Assembly (NCBI RefSeq): GCF_001039355.2
Contig: NW_019774158.1
Location: 312,485 to 376,484 of the forward strand
DNA length: 64,000 nt
Direction: 5' to 3'
Source of the DNA: Lingula anatina
Lineage: Eukaryota; Brachiopoda; Lingulata; Lingulida; Lingulidae
The notes beneath the pieces are model-generated. The model ran no database searches and had not been told where the DNA came from. It worked only from the letters and a program-made list of their open reading frames with translations. This document shows, piece by piece, positions 62,992 to 64,000 of the stretch. Numbering within the stretch: position 1 is the first letter of the stretch; each line of letters starts with the position of its first letter. Made by a program: the position numbers and the translations under genes.

Positions 62992-64000
62992 CTGAAACAA
63001 ACAACAGAAATTATGGCGAACACCATTTCCTTTAATGTGACTAAACTTGTACATCAGGCCTACCCAACTACCAGACTCGGCACATAAGGATCCTGAATTA
63101 ACCGGTATATCGGACCACACTACCCGTTTTCAATGTGTGTGTCAGATCGTATTTCGGAGTATCACACCCCAGAACAAATTTTGTAGGACGACCGCGGGCT
63201 CATCCACGCTCGGCTGTCACCTTGATTGGATAGCAAACGATTGTCGTAAAATCGCTATATGATTTTAAAACCGGGTGCATAAAATTGAAAACAACCTAGA
63301 ACAACCTTAGACTGTACTCTTACTTTAGAGTACTCTATTTTATTGTCTCTATGGGGGTATATGGGGACTTTACGACATTCGGTTTGATTGCTTTAACCAC
63401 TTTTGATAGGGCTTTTTTGCATTGTATTAGATTAATGTGGCAGTCTAATCACCAGTAATTTGCCGATTCAGATAATATTTTTTAATACATAGCAACTTAG
63501 TATAAAAACAAAGTGTACACTGTTCATAGCTGCACTGAGATGCAGATCTGCCCTTGCTGTTAATGTGTTAACGCTAGTCTTAGTAATAGCAATCACTATC
63601 CCGCTGCTTGAAGTATCATATACCACGTGACTCAGATTTGCAACAGTGGAAAACAGTGCAACAAAGAGCATGCATGTTTTCTTTTGTGAGAGTCAAACCA
63701 ATAATGTATTGATACCTGGGTTTCAGTAAGACTGCGCAAACGATGGAATGCTTATGAAAAAACTTATGCAAGCCGCAGCATACAACTTACTTGTTTCAAA
63801 TGAGGTAAAGCACACTTACGGCCCAATCTTCGTCGAGAGCAGAACTACTTTATAACGATAGCGATATGTCCCCTAAATCACAAACATGCACAAACTTTCT
63901 AAAGAAATTATTTAAAAAAAAAACTTGCTACCTGTCACCTACTTCCTCGTCCTGGCTTCCGTCAAGTGGATTGATTGACCTGACCTCGAATATCAATAAC
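62992..64000. promoter_or_regulatory. 5' flank of the receptor gene
   Basis: No coding exon is evident. A good minus-strand donor (GTAAGTG at 63814-63819, after GGCC) suggests a non-coding first exon beginning at 63820 and extending towards 63900-64000, with the promoter further right. This is inference from the splice signal alone. Confidence 0.35.

Noticed and set aside
63468-63671. Small hydrophobic open frame upstream of the receptor, resembling a signal peptide
   Set aside because: No donor in a compatible phase and no homologous support. The signal peptide at 62913-62985 already fits the model.

Overview
The window is animal nuclear DNA. Genes are intron-rich with GT-AG introns of about 0.2-1.2 kb, the base composition is AT-rich, and simple repeats, MITEs and exon-shuffled Ig domains are common. 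The gene content fits a marine invertebrate, probably an invertebrate deuterostome such as a lancelet or hemichordate; I cannot fix the species from sequence alone.

Layout. (1) 1-12.84 kb: three tandem units (period about 4.5 kb), each holding one intact four-exon minus-strand gene for a small secreted protein of 161-162 aa. The protein has a signal peptide, 12 conserved cysteines and a C-terminal pair of canonical EF-hands. I do not recognise the family. Two units also carry a spare, shortened terminal exon. (2) 13.66-24.42 kb: a head-to-head pair, RRP1 (minus; nucleolar rRNA processing, RRP1B-like with a C-terminal RVSF PP1-docking motif) and CENATAC/CCDC84 (plus; minor-spliceosome factor), sharing a 217 bp bidirectional promoter. 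(3) 25.28-34.52 kb: a second, few-percent-diverged copy of most of this pair, starting at a lone N inside RRP1. (4) 34.5-37.2 kb: fold-back and MITE elements, one cysteine-rich exon and a TGCAAA-rich block. (5) 37.39-38.37 kb: a type II membrane glycosyltransferase-like gene (minus) with an in-frame TAG. (6) 39.33-62.99 kb: a very large minus-strand receptor-kinase gene. Exon phases give a consistent model with signal peptide, 17 Ig domains (two V-type, 15 C2-type), one FN3, one transmembrane segment and a degenerate tyrosine kinase (DFG changed to NFG, glycine loop damaged). A 6.7 kb middle part is present twice, again with a lone N at the join.

The two N-marked duplications look like unmerged haplotypes (assembly artefacts) rather than biological tandem copies. 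Collapsing each gives one coherent gene: RRP1 825 aa after correcting one frameshift, CENATAC 546 aa, receptor 2127 aa after correcting one Ig-exon frameshift. The most novel items are the pseudokinase-like receptor with its [V + n C2] exon amplification, and the Cys-rich/EF-hand secreted gene family with candidate alternative terminal exons.
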